Position numbers and translations under genes: made by a program
Shown: one piece after another, positions 38,948 through 47,960 of the stretch
Layout of the letters: the number at the start of each line of letters is the position of its first letter
How positions within the stretch are numbered: position 1 is the first letter of the stretch
Assembly: GCF_001276715.1 (NCBI RefSeq)
Contig: NZ_LIUQ01000009.1
Coordinates: 88,138-152,137 of the forward strand
Reading direction: 5' to 3'
From: Planktothricoides sp. SR001
GTDB taxonomy: Bacteria > Cyanobacteriota > Cyanobacteriia > Cyanobacteriales > Laspinemataceae
DNA length: 64,000 nucleotides
Notes under the pieces: generated by a model
Told to the model about the DNA's origin: nothing
Databases searched by the model: none
The model's input: only the letters and a program-made list of their open reading frames with translations

Positions 38948-39017
38948 CAAAATTTTTGTTTCACCAAATTCCAACAAACCTACAGAAGATATTTTTGATC
39001 TAACCAAATAATCAAGT

Positions 39018-40592
39018 ATGGAAACCAGCTTAAAAGAGATTAAAAATTTAACCCTAGATGCACCAGTTGCTACGGTGACATTGTTAGAAGACCGGGCTTT
39101 AGTTCAGCGTATGGGGAAAATAAACTTAACCCCTGGTTTGTGGCGAGTTAAGGTGGAAAATGTTTCACCAATTATGGCGAATAAATCGCTACGGGCAGAA
39201 TTTTCTGGAGACTATCCTAATGCCAGAATTGATGATGTGCGAGTCCGTCGGGAAATGATTGTTAAAGCAGCGGAAAAACCAGCAGAAATTCAGCGGTTAG
39301 AAGCGGAGTTGCGATCGCTTACCCAAGAGGTGACAAATATCGTCGCAGACCGGCAGCAAAATGATAAATTTGCCCAGGAAATCAACAAAGTTCTTAATCT
39401 GGGGATTTCTGAGTGGATGCAAGATGCGATTTGGGGCAATTTTGACCTGAGTAGTGGGCAGGAACAAATCAAAACTCTATTTCAGGAATTGCGCGATCGC
39501 CGCTTGGAAGGTTTCAACAGCGATCGGATTTGCAGCGAAATCCAACAGCAAATCGACGATTTAAAGCATCGCCTTGCCAGCTTATCCCGACCGGATCGGG
39601 TCTATATTACTTACCTGGAAATAGACTTAATGATTCCCACAGAGGGCGACTATGAAATTGCCATAGATTATGTAGTTCCTAATGCTTTATGGCGTCCGTG
39701 GCACCAAGCCCGGTTATTATTAGGAGAACAGCCTAAACTGATCTTTAAATGTGATGGCTGCGTCTGGCAAAGAACGGGGGAAGATTGGGAAAATGTAGAT
39801 TTAATATTTTCCACCGCCCGACCCTCTCTCGGTAGCGACCCACCCCTATTAACCGATGATGAGTTAAGTCTGCAAGAAATAGAGAAGAAAATTATTGTCG
39901 AAACACGCGATCGCACCATAGAAAAACCCGGATTAGGCAGTGAACCTAGCCCCGATACTATCACCGTACCAGGGGTGGATGATGGGGGAAAAGTCCGCAT
40001 ATTGCGATCGGGCACTAAAGCCACCATTCCCTCTGATGGTCGTCCCTATCGTGTCCCCTTATTTACCTTTGAATCCGAAGCAAAAATCGAATATATATTA
40101 ATGCCAGAAATCGTCCCGCAAGTCGTCCTCAAAAGCGAACAAATTAATCGCGCCGATTTTCCGATTTTAGCCGGCCCCGTAGACTTATTACGCACCACAG
40201 AATTAATCGGCAAAACCTCTGTGGGATTCATTGCCCCAGGGGAAAAATTTGCCCTGGGGTGGGGGCCAGATGCCGCCATGCGAGTGCAACGCACTCAAAC
40301 CAAAAAATCAGAAAAAAACGCCATTACTCGTTGGAAAAGTATCACCACCACCACTCAGCTATTTTTATCCAATATTGGCGCAGAAACTAGAGCGATTAAA
40401 ACCACTGAACGGGTGCCCGTCTCAGAATTAGAAAAAGTCAAGATAGAGGTAATTAAGGATAAAACCACCGAGCAAATCACCGCCGATGAAAATGGTTTTT
40501 GTCATTGGACATTGACCTTAGCCCCTTATACGCAAAAAGAGGTTATGTTGACCTATAAAATATCCTCAGCCCCCGATGTTGAGGGGATTTAA
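39018..40592 (+). CDS. DUF4139 domain-containing protein
   Basis: This 524-residue paralogue has the uninterrupted layout: DUF4140-like N-terminal domain (about 15-90, VTLLEDRALVQR), a helical coiled segment (about 88-195), and DUF4139 (about 200-520) with YVVPNALWRPWH, RTGEDWENVDLIFSTARP and the C-terminal HWTLTLAPYTQKEVMLTYKI. The position where the neighbour has its 500-residue insert corresponds here to a short linker (about 270-340). No signal peptide is seen, so a cytoplasmic place is likely. The two genes are in tandem with a 113-base gap and probably form a heteromeric pair; this is inference. The family is linked with mucoidy only by an old name. Confidence 0.88.
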   Translation: METSLKEIKNLTLDAPVATVTLLEDRALVQRMGKINLTPGLWRVKVENVSPIMANKSLRAEFSGDYPNARIDDVRVRREMIVKAAEKPAEIQRLEAELRSLTQEVTNIVADRQQNDKFAQEINKVLNLGISEWMQDAIWGNFDLSSGQEQIKTLFQELRDRRLEGFNSDRICSEIQQQIDDLKHRLASLSRPDRVYITYLEIDLMIPTEGDYEIAIDYVVPNALWRPWHQARLLLGEQPKLIFKCDGCVWQRTGEDWENVDLIFSTARPSLGSDPPLLTDDELSLQEIEKKIIVETRDRTIEKPGLGSEPSPDTITVPGVDDGGKVRILRSGTKATIPSDGRPYRVPLFTFESEAKIEYILMPEIVPQVVLKSEQINRADFPILAGPVDLLRTTELIGKTSVGFIAPGEKFALGWGPDAAMRVQRTQTKKSEKNAITRWKSITTTTQLFLSNIGAETRAIKTTERVPVSELEKVKIEVIKDKTTEQITADENGFCHWTLTLAPYTQKEVMLTYKISSAPDVEGI

Positions 40593-40741
40593 TCTTCTGC
40601 TTGGTTATTAGTTATTGGTTATTGATTATTGGTGATTTGGAAAAAACACTAATAAATCATAACCAATAACCAATAAGCACTAACGATAGATTGGCAATCA
40701 TATATGAAAAACTCAACCGGAGATCCGAAAATTCCATCAAG

Positions 40742-41200
40742 CTAATCAGCCTGTGATTTGACAATTCCTTCTAATTTTTCCAGCGGTGGAAGATATTTCA
40801 AAGCATTCTGAAAAGCTTCTGTATTTTCAAACAAATCTTGCAAAGTTAATAGATGAATCACAACCTGATGAATATCTGGATGACCATAAAGACGTTCTTT
40901 GAATGTTTCTTTATAGCCCACTCCAGATAACATAATACTTACATCTGCTTGATGATATTTGATATCTGAGTAATATTTACGAGCTTCATCTTTATCTAAA
41001 GGTTTACTGCTTAATTTAGATTGAAAATGAATGTTTTTGCCTTCAAAGTAAGTTGAACCATCAACACCGTCGTCCGGTCCTTCTGACCCTGGTGTTAGAT
41101 TAAGGCAATCTGCAAACTTTTGACCAAGCCTCTGCTTGGAATCATTTTCAGCTTGCAGAATCCCTTTGATCAGATAGTAGGTTGTTGGATCTCTGAACAT
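40742..41200 (-). CDS. Mrr-like PD-(D/E)XK nuclease-type protein, last gene of ParA cassette
   Basis: The 152-residue protein holds GPDDGVDG (D47) followed by a strand and FQSK (Q60, K62), the D-(x12)-QxK arrangement of Mrr-type PD-(D/E)XK restriction endonucleases. Upstream is a helix with E18, which could be the first acidic residue of the fold, and downstream a helix-strand with YHQADVSIMLS, as in Mrr folds. It is shorter than full Mrr enzymes and has no separate DNA-binding domain. It follows the RHH gene by 15 bases, so the three genes should be one transcript. It may cut DNA, or be an inactive relative; the catalytic residues favour activity. Confidence 0.6.
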   Translation of the reverse strand: MFRDPTTYYLIKGILQAENDSKQRLGQKFADCLNLTPGSEGPDDGVDGSTYFEGKNIHFQSKLSSKPLDKDEARKYYSDIKYHQADVSIMLSGVGYKETFKERLYGHPDIHQVVIHLLTLQDLFENTEAFQNALKYLPPLEKLEGIVKSQAD

Positions 41201-41215
41201 TTTTCAATTTTTATC

Positions 41216-41650
41216 TCAATTAGAGCTTTTTTTTCTAAGATTCAAATTCTTTTCATATAAAACTTTAATACCCGCAACAGCATATTTGGCGGCCTCCTCT
41301 ACTTCTTGCACCCCTGAGTCTTTAAGTTTACTTAATGTTTCCGCATTGAGCAGCAGGTCATAACCAATAGACCCTAACCGCTTGGGATAATATTGCAAAT
41401 CTTTTGCCTCAACTCCTTTTTCTTTAGAGAAAAAAATGATGTATTGTATGCAAGAATTCAGCATAGTTCTCACAGAAACACCAAATACGTCACAATACTG
41501 TTCTACTTTCTGTTTTTGATCTTCAGATAGATAAACTTTTACCGATGACTCATTCAGACCGGAATCACGTTTATGTAAGCCAGAAGAAACTAAATAGTCT
41601 ACGGCTCCATTTTCTCTAGCTGATTGTTCTCGATAAATTTTGGTTGTCAT
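41216..41650 (-). CDS. Ribbon-helix-helix DNA-binding protein, partner of ParA-type ATPase
   Basis: The start at ATG 41650 is chosen because AGGAGG lies five bases before it, while the ATG one codon earlier is too close. The protein has 144 residues. A basic, probably flexible N-terminus (about 1-34) is followed by SSVKVYLSEDQKQKVEQYCD and FGVSVRTMLNSC, which fits strand-helix-turn-helix of the MetJ/Arc (RHH) fold. A small ParA followed by an RHH protein is the arrangement of type Ib plasmid partition pairs (ParF-ParG). The C-terminal half is helical and basic at the end. It is 22 bases after the ATPase gene and 15 before the nuclease gene. Confidence 0.6.
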   Translation of the reverse strand: MTTKIYREQSARENGAVDYLVSSGLHKRDSGLNESSVKVYLSEDQKQKVEQYCDVFGVSVRTMLNSCIQYIIFFSKEKGVEAKDLQYYPKRLGSIGYDLLLNAETLSKLKDSGVQEVEEAAKYAVAGIKVLYEKNLNLRKKSSN

Positions 41651-41655
41651 CATAA

Positions 41656-41661
41656 CCTCCT
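41656..41661 (-). promoter_or_regulatory. Shine-Dalgarno AGGAGG deciding the RHH gene start
   Basis: On the minus strand AGGAGG is followed by TTATG ATG. The spacing selects the second ATG (41650). Confidence 0.75.
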
Positions 41662-41675
41662 ATTTTACACATAAA

Positions 41676-42317
41676 CTAACTGAGAAGCGAGCTAAAATAT
41701 TCCTGCAAATTTTCCAAACCTGGATAAGTCCAAATCAGCTTTCCCTCATCCAAAGCCCTATCTACTTCTTTGTTTAAGTTTTTCATCCGATTTGCTAGAT
41801 TGTAGTTACTTGGCAAGCGTGATATACTTTGCATTTTTTCATTAATCTTTTGTTTATATGATCCTAGTGGTACAATTGCAACTTCAGGAGTAAAACCGGC
41901 AAATTCCTCTAATTTTGAAATTACTGGTAAAGTGTCAGATAAACCTTCAATTGCCCAAGGATGCTGGCTAACAGGGATCAACACAACGTCAGGGTAGTTA
42001 TCGACTATAACTTTAACTGTGTCAGGTAAAGGTGTACTCATATCCAGAATAATGTGATCGTAAGTTTGAGTATCCGCTATGCGTCGAATTGGCTCCCGAT
42101 CGGGATTCCAAATAATTGATAATTGGTTGCTATGCTCTTTCAGTTGCAAAGGTGTCTGCGCCTTGCTACGAAAATAAAAAAGCCAAGCATTTCTTTGTGT
42201 GTCGCAATCAATTAGAAGAATACGACCTAGCTGAGTTGCCAGAAAACCTGCCAAGTGAACTGCCAATGTTGTTTTTCCAGCACCTCCTTTATGTTGAGTG
42301 CAAAGAATAATACTCAA
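41676..42317 (-). CDS. ParA/MinD-type partition ATPase (short, type Ib)
   Basis: The 213-residue protein begins with the deviant Walker A motif KGGAGKTT at residues 10-17, including the signature lysine K10, then switch I with DCDTQRNA and switch II with ILDMSTPLP. It has no N-terminal HTH, so it matches the small plasmid ParA (ParF) class. The start is TTG at 42317, supported by AGGAG six bases before it; there is no nearby ATG. It leads a tight three-gene unit. Such ATPases position DNA over the nucleoid with an RHH or ParB partner. In the chromosome, next to a nuclease-like gene, it may be an integrated-element remnant or part of a defence cassette. Confidence 0.85.
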   Translation of the reverse strand: MSIILCTQHKGGAGKTTLAVHLAGFLATQLGRILLIDCDTQRNAWLFYFRSKAQTPLQLKEHSNQLSIIWNPDREPIRRIADTQTYDHIILDMSTPLPDTVKVIVDNYPDVVLIPVSQHPWAIEGLSDTLPVISKLEEFAGFTPEVAIVPLGSYKQKINEKMQSISRLPSNYNLANRMKNLNKEVDRALDEGKLIWTYPGLENLQEYFSSLLS

Positions 42318-42606
42318 TTTAGTCTCCTGATGATAAAGCTATAGGAATTTGTTCTATTTTACTTGTTCTCGTTGGCATCTGCAAACCCGCCCAATTTATT
42401 CCATGAAAATTTGACTTGACTATTAATTCGGTGTTACTTCAAAGCTTAATTAATTAATATTTTTTATCTGTTACTTGTTATCTGCTACATAGTTTTTTGC
42501 AACCAATAACGAATAACCAATAACGAATAACCAATGACAAAAAATAACCTATTTAATCCCTGAATAGCGTAAGCTATAATCACCAAAGAATTTTGCTGGT
42601 TGCCCA
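42318..42606. repeat. Intergenic region with AACGAATAACCAAT repeats
   Basis: AATAACGAATAACCAAT is repeated about three times at 42498-42538, and the same motif in reverse occurs at 40602-40680 on the other flank of the ParA cassette. The pair brackets the cassette. Confidence 0.7.
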
Positions 42607-43491
42607 ATGAATTTAACTAAACTAAAACTGCCCAAAATTTTAGCTCAAACGAACCGCCCTAGCCTAGATTTCCTGTTTATGTGGGTGGGGTTAATCATTA
42701 CCCTATTCTTTGTAATGATTGCGTTATTTTCCCCATTATTTCAATCTTGGGGATGGTTACAAGACCCGACAGAATTTTTGAGTAATCCCATTCATCAGCC
42801 CCCATCATTTGATTATTTATTTGGCACAAATCGCCTGGGTTATGATGTGTTTTCCCGCACTTTAATGGCGAGTAGAGTGGCGTGGCAAGTGGTGATTTTA
42901 GCGACGGCTTTAAGTATGTTAATTGGGGTGCCTTTGGGGATGCTGAGTGGTTATCTTGGTGGTCGCGTCGATCGCATCTTATTGTTTATCATGGATACCA
43001 TTTACACTCTGCCCGGGTTATTATTATCAATTACCCTGGCATTTGTGGTAGGCAAAGGGGTTTTTAATGCCGCGATCGCTTTAAGTATTTCCTATATTCC
43101 CCAATATTATCGGGTAGTCAGAAATCACACGGTAAGCGTAAAAACCGAACTATTTATTGAAGCGGCCCAAGCAATGGGAGCAAGTTCTTGGACAGTGCTT
43201 TCCCGTTATCTATTTCTCAACGTGATTCAAAGTGTTCCTGTATTATTTACCCTGAATGCTGCCGATGCAATTTTAGTCCTCGGTGGTTTAGGGTTTTTAG
43301 GATTAGGTGTTCCCGAAGAAGTTCCCGAATGGGGTCACGATTTGCGCCAAGCATTAGAAGCACTACCCACGGGCATTTGGTGGACTGCTTTTTTCCCCGG
43401 TTGTACTATGACTTTCATGGTGGTGGGCTTATCTTTATTTGGCGAAGGATTGAATCAATTTGTCAATCCCAAATTAAGAAACCGCAGTTAA
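42607..43491 (+). CDS. ABC transporter permease, DppC/OppC type
   Basis: The 294-residue protein has an N-terminal membrane helix, a periplasmic loop with FGTNRLGYDVFSR, and five further membrane segments; the permease loop EAAQAMGASSWTVLSRYLFLN contains the EAA-x3-G contact for the ATPase. This is the DppC/OppC family of peptide or nickel importers, inner membrane. No other transporter parts are next to it, which is common in cyanobacteria where these genes are scattered. The next gene, an oxidoreductase, starts 28 bases after the stop and may be cotranscribed. Substrate unknown. Confidence 0.92.
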   Translation: MNLTKLKLPKILAQTNRPSLDFLFMWVGLIITLFFVMIALFSPLFQSWGWLQDPTEFLSNPIHQPPSFDYLFGTNRLGYDVFSRTLMASRVAWQVVILATALSMLIGVPLGMLSGYLGGRVDRILLFIMDTIYTLPGLLLSITLAFVVGKGVFNAAIALSISYIPQYYRVVRNHTVSVKTELFIEAAQAMGASSWTVLSRYLFLNVIQSVPVLFTLNAADAILVLGGLGFLGLGVPEEVPEWGHDLRQALEALPTGIWWTAFFPGCTMTFMVVGLSLFGEGLNQFVNPKLRNRS

Positions 43492-43518
43492 AACTTGAGA
43501 AATTGAGCAGATTAACTA

Positions 43519-44607
43519 ATGTCAAATAAAATCGGCATTGTGGTGGTAGGAGTGGGTCGCTGGGGCGTTCATTTGGTGCGCCAATTTTACCAAAATCCCC
43601 TAACAAAGGTAGTGGCAATAGTAGACCAAAACCCGGAAAGATTGCCAGCGGTTCAGCAGCAATTTAATTTAGATTTATCATCAGTGGTTTTGGCCAAAGA
43701 TTGGGCAGAGGTGCGAGAACTGCCCGGAATTCAAGCGGTGGCGATCGCCACTCCTGCTTCTACTCACTATTGTTTAATTAAAGATGCCTTAAATCAGGGC
43801 TATCATGTATTAGCAGAAAAACCCTTAACCCTCGATCCGCAAGAATGTCTGGAACTTAGCCATTTAGCCGAACAAAAACAGCGGCAATTAATGGTCGATC
43901 ATACTTATTTATTTCATCCGGCAGTTCAACGGGGCAAAGAGGCGATCGCGGCTTTGGGAAAATTGCGTTATGGGTACGCTGCCCGAACTCACTTAGGCCC
44001 AGTGCGATCGGATGTTGATGCCCTCTGGGATTTAGCTATTCACGACATCTGTATCTTCAACTTTTGGCTAGGAGAAACACCGATTCAGGTGCAAGCAACG
44101 GGCAAAATTTGGTTAGAAAGATCGGGAAATTCTGCTAACAGCAACATTTCTCAAGAAATAACCACAGAAAATAAATTATTTACCCAAGGTTTAGCGGATT
44201 TTGTCACCGTAAACCTGACCTATCCTAGTGGGTTTGAAGCCCGGATTCATCTGTGCTGGTGTAATCCTGACAAGCAAAGGCGTCTCTGTGTGGCTGGCAG
44301 TCAAGGCACTTTAATTTTTGATGAAATGTCACCGAATGCTCCCTTAATGATTCAGCATGGTTTCTTAGAACGAAATAACGAAACATGGCAACCTGTGGGG
44401 CAAAAATCTGAGGTAATTGCTGTGTCCCCTGGAGAACCTTTACGCTTAGTGTGCGATCGCTTTCTTGACCTCGTAATAAATCCCAATCAACCCAGCAAAA
44501 ATCAGCCCATTTCCTCTGGCTGGTTAGGAGCAGAATTAGTGCAAATTATCACCGCTTTAAGTAAATCCTTAAATCAAGGAGGAATCCCAATTAAAATACC
44601 AAGGTGA
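43519..44607 (+). CDS. Gfo/Idh/MocA family NAD(P)-dependent oxidoreductase
   Basis: The 362-residue protein has the Rossmann motif GVGRWG (about 11-16), the family triplet E100-K101-P102 with the catalytic lysine, and the C-terminal sheet domain with DLAIHDICIFNF, where H and D resemble the active-site pattern D-x-x-x-H-D. Such enzymes oxidise or reduce sugars and inositols, or biliverdin. Biliverdin reductase BvdR belongs here but is shorter and differs in key motifs, so I do not name it. It follows the ABC permease closely. Substrate is unknown. Confidence 0.88.
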   Translation: MSNKIGIVVVGVGRWGVHLVRQFYQNPLTKVVAIVDQNPERLPAVQQQFNLDLSSVVLAKDWAEVRELPGIQAVAIATPASTHYCLIKDALNQGYHVLAEKPLTLDPQECLELSHLAEQKQRQLMVDHTYLFHPAVQRGKEAIAALGKLRYGYAARTHLGPVRSDVDALWDLAIHDICIFNFWLGETPIQVQATGKIWLERSGNSANSNISQEITTENKLFTQGLADFVTVNLTYPSGFEARIHLCWCNPDKQRRLCVAGSQGTLIFDEMSPNAPLMIQHGFLERNNETWQPVGQKSEVIAVSPGEPLRLVCDRFLDLVINPNQPSKNQPISSGWLGAELVQIITALSKSLNQGGIPIKIPR

Positions 44608-44655
44608 ATTATCAATAGTTACCCTGAATATTTACCCTGAATCCTGTAGCATCCT

Positions 44656-44679
44656 GTAGGTGGGCATTGCCCACCCTAC
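44656..44679. repeat. Family A palindrome between convergent genes
   Basis: GTAGG-TGGGCATTGCCCACC-CTAC forms a hairpin between the convergent oxidoreductase and CBS kinase genes and may end both transcripts. Confidence 0.85.
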
Positions 44680-44692
44680 ATAATAATTATTA

Positions 44693-46867
44693 TTATGCTT
44701 TCTCAAATAAAGGTGGTTCAGGATGATGGGTTGGTTTAACGGGAATTTCTATAATCAACTCTGTTCCTTCCCCAGGAGCAGAAATCACGTCTAATCTACC
44801 AGAGTGTTTTTCCACCACAATCTGATAGCTAACCGATAACCCTAAACCCGTGCCCTTGCCCACAGGTTTAGTGGTAAAAAACGGCTCAAAAAGACGCTTT
44901 TGCACCGTTTCCTCAATCCCTCGACCATTATCAATAATGGAAATTCTGACATAGTTTTTTACCCCTTCTGAATCCTCAGTAGTTTCTAACTGGGAATTAT
45001 CAACAGTAAAAGCGCGGGTTTTAATCGTAATTAATTGGGGTGGTTCTTTATTTTCTAGAGCATCTAACGCATTATTTAGTAAATTCATAAAGACCTGGTT
45101 TAGCAAACTAGGGTAACATTCCACCTTGGGCAAATTCCCATAGTCTTTATAGACTTCAATGTTGGGTTTGCCTAATTTGCCTTTGAGCCGATGTTGTAAA
45201 ATCATTAATGTACTTTCCAGTCCTTCATGCAGATCGACTTCCTTAATGGCAGCCTCATCGAGGCGAGAAAAATTGCGTAAAGATTGTACAATCTGGCGGA
45301 TTCGTTCTGCCCCAGCCTGCATAGAATGCAAAATTTTATGTAAATCATTCGCCAAAAAATCTAACTCAATTTCTTCGATTATTTGTTCAATTTCTTGGCT
45401 AGGATTGGGATAAGTATTTTGATAAATATTCAGTAGCTTCAGCAGATCCGTAATATAAGTGCTGGCGTGAGTGATATTGCCATAAATAAAATTAATTGGG
45501 TTATTAATTTCATGGGCGATTCCGGCCACAAGCTGACCTAACCCAGACATTTTTTCCATTTGAATTAGTTTGGCTTGAGTTTTTTGTAGTTTCTCAATAG
45601 CGATTTCTAGTTGACGTGCTTGTTCTCGCGATTGGGCTTCTGATTTTCGCAGTGCAGTTTCTACTTCCTGCTGATGCAATATCTCTTTTTTTAGCTGTTC
45701 ATTAACTACTTTTAAATCAGCGGTGCATTCTGCTACATAGCTTTCTAAATTTTTTTGGATAGTTTCTAATGTAGTCTCGGCCTTTCTGCGTTTGGCAATT
45801 TCTGCTTGTAACTCTGTATTCTTTCTATTTACTGCTTCGGTTTTTGATTCTAGGTTTTGTTGCAGTTGTGCGATTGTCTGATACATTTCGGCAGGGTCTA
45901 AGGTTTTTAGCCAGCTTGTTCGATCAATTACTCCCATAAATTCTCCCTGATCGCTAGAAACTACTAAGGCTGAAGTTTGCCATTGTCCCATAGATTTTTG
46001 AGCCGACCATAAAGACGCTGCGACACCGATCGCCGGTAAAGGATGATCGATGACAGATTTCGCTTTTATAGTCGATAAATCTAGGCCAATTGCCCAATAA
46101 TTCACGATATCTTGGTCAGTGACAATGCCCAGGGGCGTGGGGATATGTTCTGGTTGGGCGATCGCTTCTCTTTGAGCATTTAACTCCTCAAAAATTAACA
46201 CATAACTTCCCTGATTTTGCCGCATAAGCTGGGCAATTTTTGCTAAAGAATCGCTCAACAAAGCTGGAATCACTTTTTGATTTAATACATTTTTCAACGA
46301 GTGCCATTTTAGCCAATTTTCACCAGATTCAAGAGATTCAAGTTGTTGAACAATCTTAGAGGGAGCGATCGCCCCTAAAAAAAACCCGCTGGTGTCAGAC
46401 ACTAATATGGGATAAATCCCCGACTGCCGCCAAAGATTAGCAATCGAGAAAATATCCTCAGCTTGCGCTTGATAAAGCGTGAGTAAATTTGGGTTCATTA
46501 CATCAACAACCGTGAAATTTGTACCTGGTTTCTTCTCTGCGATCGCTTGGAGAATATCTGGGACGGTGACAATCCCTAAAATATCTGATATTTTTAGCAT
46601 ATTTTCAGTATTTAGAGTCGGGTTATATGCATCGGCGCTGATAGCAGATTCGGAAACTACCAACATATAACCCGATGCCATATTAGCCCCAGGGTAATCG
46701 GGTAATTCTGGGTAATTTTTTGATGCAAACAGAGGACAGCTTGCATTTAAGTGGCTGATTTCCTCGCTAATTTCCCGGACAGAAATGTTCGGTGTCACAA
46801 ATTGAGGATGGCGATCGAGAGCAGATTTTAGAAAGGTAGGATTAATTAATGATGTTTGATTTGACAT
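44693..46867 (-). CDS. CBS-domain sensor histidine kinase
   Basis: The 724-residue protein carries two CBS-pair regions (about 15-180 and 200-315), a long coiled coil (about 330-430), a HisKA-like segment with H452 in GIAHEINNPINF, and a HATPase domain ending near GTGLGLSVSYQIV. CBS pairs bind adenine nucleotides, so the kinase may respond to ATP/AMP or similar. No receiver domain or membrane helix is present. The kinase core matches that of the PAS kinase at 31.9-35.6 kb almost motif for motif, including the insertion after the histidine with YPNP and EEIELDF. No response regulator lies beside it. Confidence 0.92.
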   Translation of the reverse strand: MSNQTSLINPTFLKSALDRHPQFVTPNISVREISEEISHLNASCPLFASKNYPELPDYPGANMASGYMLVVSESAISADAYNPTLNTENMLKISDILGIVTVPDILQAIAEKKPGTNFTVVDVMNPNLLTLYQAQAEDIFSIANLWRQSGIYPILVSDTSGFFLGAIAPSKIVQQLESLESGENWLKWHSLKNVLNQKVIPALLSDSLAKIAQLMRQNQGSYVLIFEELNAQREAIAQPEHIPTPLGIVTDQDIVNYWAIGLDLSTIKAKSVIDHPLPAIGVAASLWSAQKSMGQWQTSALVVSSDQGEFMGVIDRTSWLKTLDPAEMYQTIAQLQQNLESKTEAVNRKNTELQAEIAKRRKAETTLETIQKNLESYVAECTADLKVVNEQLKKEILHQQEVETALRKSEAQSREQARQLEIAIEKLQKTQAKLIQMEKMSGLGQLVAGIAHEINNPINFIYGNITHASTYITDLLKLLNIYQNTYPNPSQEIEQIIEEIELDFLANDLHKILHSMQAGAERIRQIVQSLRNFSRLDEAAIKEVDLHEGLESTLMILQHRLKGKLGKPNIEVYKDYGNLPKVECYPSLLNQVFMNLLNNALDALENKEPPQLITIKTRAFTVDNSQLETTEDSEGVKNYVRISIIDNGRGIEETVQKRLFEPFFTTKPVGKGTGLGLSVSYQIVVEKHSGRLDVISAPGEGTELIIEIPVKPTHHPEPPLFEKA

Positions 46868-47432
46868 TTAAATTAGCTAGATAAAAAATAACCAAAAATA
46901 ACCAAAAACAACCAGAATAATCGCAAGCAAAATTTTAATCAATAATCAAATAATTAACAAAAATTATTCAGGTTAATACAGGGAAAATTTACCCATTTTA
47001 GATAGGAAAATGATGGCAGATTGATCGATAATTTTTTTTGCAAAAATCAAAAAAGAATAAAAAACTGATTAATTTTGCGCTTGCCCAGTAAATTTTCGTC
47101 CCAGTCATCTTAATTGAGTTTACCCTAGCACGAGAGGCGGATAAAATTTTAACATTAATGTTTTAAGATTAATGTTAAAAAATTAATGTAGGCAATCCAT
47201 TCAGCGATCGCCAATTTTCTGGATCGTCTCGTCAACCTCCCTTCGTCAACCTCCCCTGAAGGATCAAACAGATGCCTTTTGCTTCAAGGCTTCAGTAGGG
47301 CGTCAGTAAGGCTTCAGTCTACGGTAAACCACACCTGACATCATTGCCACAGAGAGGCACCATTGATTACAATAGAGATTACAATAGAAATAAAACAGAT
47401 ATTGTAATCCGTTGTTGATTACCCAGGATAAA
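46868..47432. other. AT-rich intergenic region with perfect inverted repeat
   Basis: It separates the CBS kinase from the 2TM gene. It contains the inverted repeat at 47147-47180, a direct repeat TCGTCAACCTCCC at 47228-47252, and CTTCAG-rich sequence near 47290. No gene seen. Confidence 0.65.
47147..47180. promoter_or_regulatory. Perfect 13-base inverted repeat (TTTTAACATTAAT), possible operator
   Basis: TTTTAACATTAAT at 47147-47159 and ATTAATGTTAAAA at 47168-47180 are exact complements with an eight-base spacer. A third ATTAATG half follows at about 47183. It is not GC-rich, so a dimeric regulator site is more likely than a terminator. Confidence 0.5.
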
Positions 47433-47912
47433 ATGCCAGAATCCTACAGCCAAGAAGATGTACAGCAAATTCTCCAATTAGCGATCGCCAAAAGAGCGAT
47501 CGATGGAGATTTTTCTCGCGTTCAACTCCTAGAAATGGCCGATGAACTAGGAATCTCCCCAGAAAATCTTCAGCAAGCCGAAGCACAATGGCTGGCGAAA
47601 CAAGATGAATTTAAGGAACGTCAGCAATTTGATATATACCGACGCAATCAATTAAAACAAAATTTCGTGCGTTATCTCATTGTCAACGTTTTTCTCATTC
47701 TGCTAAACCTGGTTCTATTTAAATCAGCTAACTTTGGTCTAACCATTGCGCTAGTTTGGGGATTAATTCTCGCTTTAAAGACTTGGAAAAATTATGAAAT
47801 AAATTCAGAAGAGTATGAAATGAATTTCCAGAAATGGAGGCTGAAAAAACAAATTGGTGAATCTATCAATCTAGTGGTTGATAAATTATTTCACCCTAAA
47901 TCATCAAGTTAA
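47433..47912 (+). CDS. 2TM domain-containing membrane protein
   Basis: I start at ATG 47433 (MPESYSQEDVQQ, 159 residues), not at the TTG seven codons earlier. The first 65 residues are helical and acidic and resemble the regulatory SHOCT-like helices (QLLEMADELGISPENLQQAE). Then FVRYLIVNVFLILLNLVLF and a second membrane segment follow, as in the '2TM' family, and a basic C-terminal helix ends the protein. Many cyanobacteria carry such proteins with unknown role, often next to sensor kinases. A clear terminator follows. Confidence 0.82.
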   Translation: MPESYSQEDVQQILQLAIAKRAIDGDFSRVQLLEMADELGISPENLQQAEAQWLAKQDEFKERQQFDIYRRNQLKQNFVRYLIVNVFLILLNLVLFKSANFGLTIALVWGLILALKTWKNYEINSEEYEMNFQKWRLKKQIGESINLVVDKLFHPKSSS

Positions 47913-47923
47913 ATTTGCCGAAT

Positions 47924-47960
47924 AGCGTTGTCAAACCCACTGACAACGCTGATTTTTTTC
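47924..47960 (+). terminator. Rho-independent terminator of the 2TM gene
   Basis: AGCGTTGTCA (47924-47933) pairs with TGACAACGCT (47941-47950) over a seven-base loop and is followed by GATTTTTTTC. Confidence 0.92.

Noticed and set aside
43519..44607. Assignment of the Gfo/Idh/MocA gene as biliverdin reductase (bvdR)
   Set aside because: The family is right but length and active-site region do not clearly match BvdR, and no bilin genes are close by.
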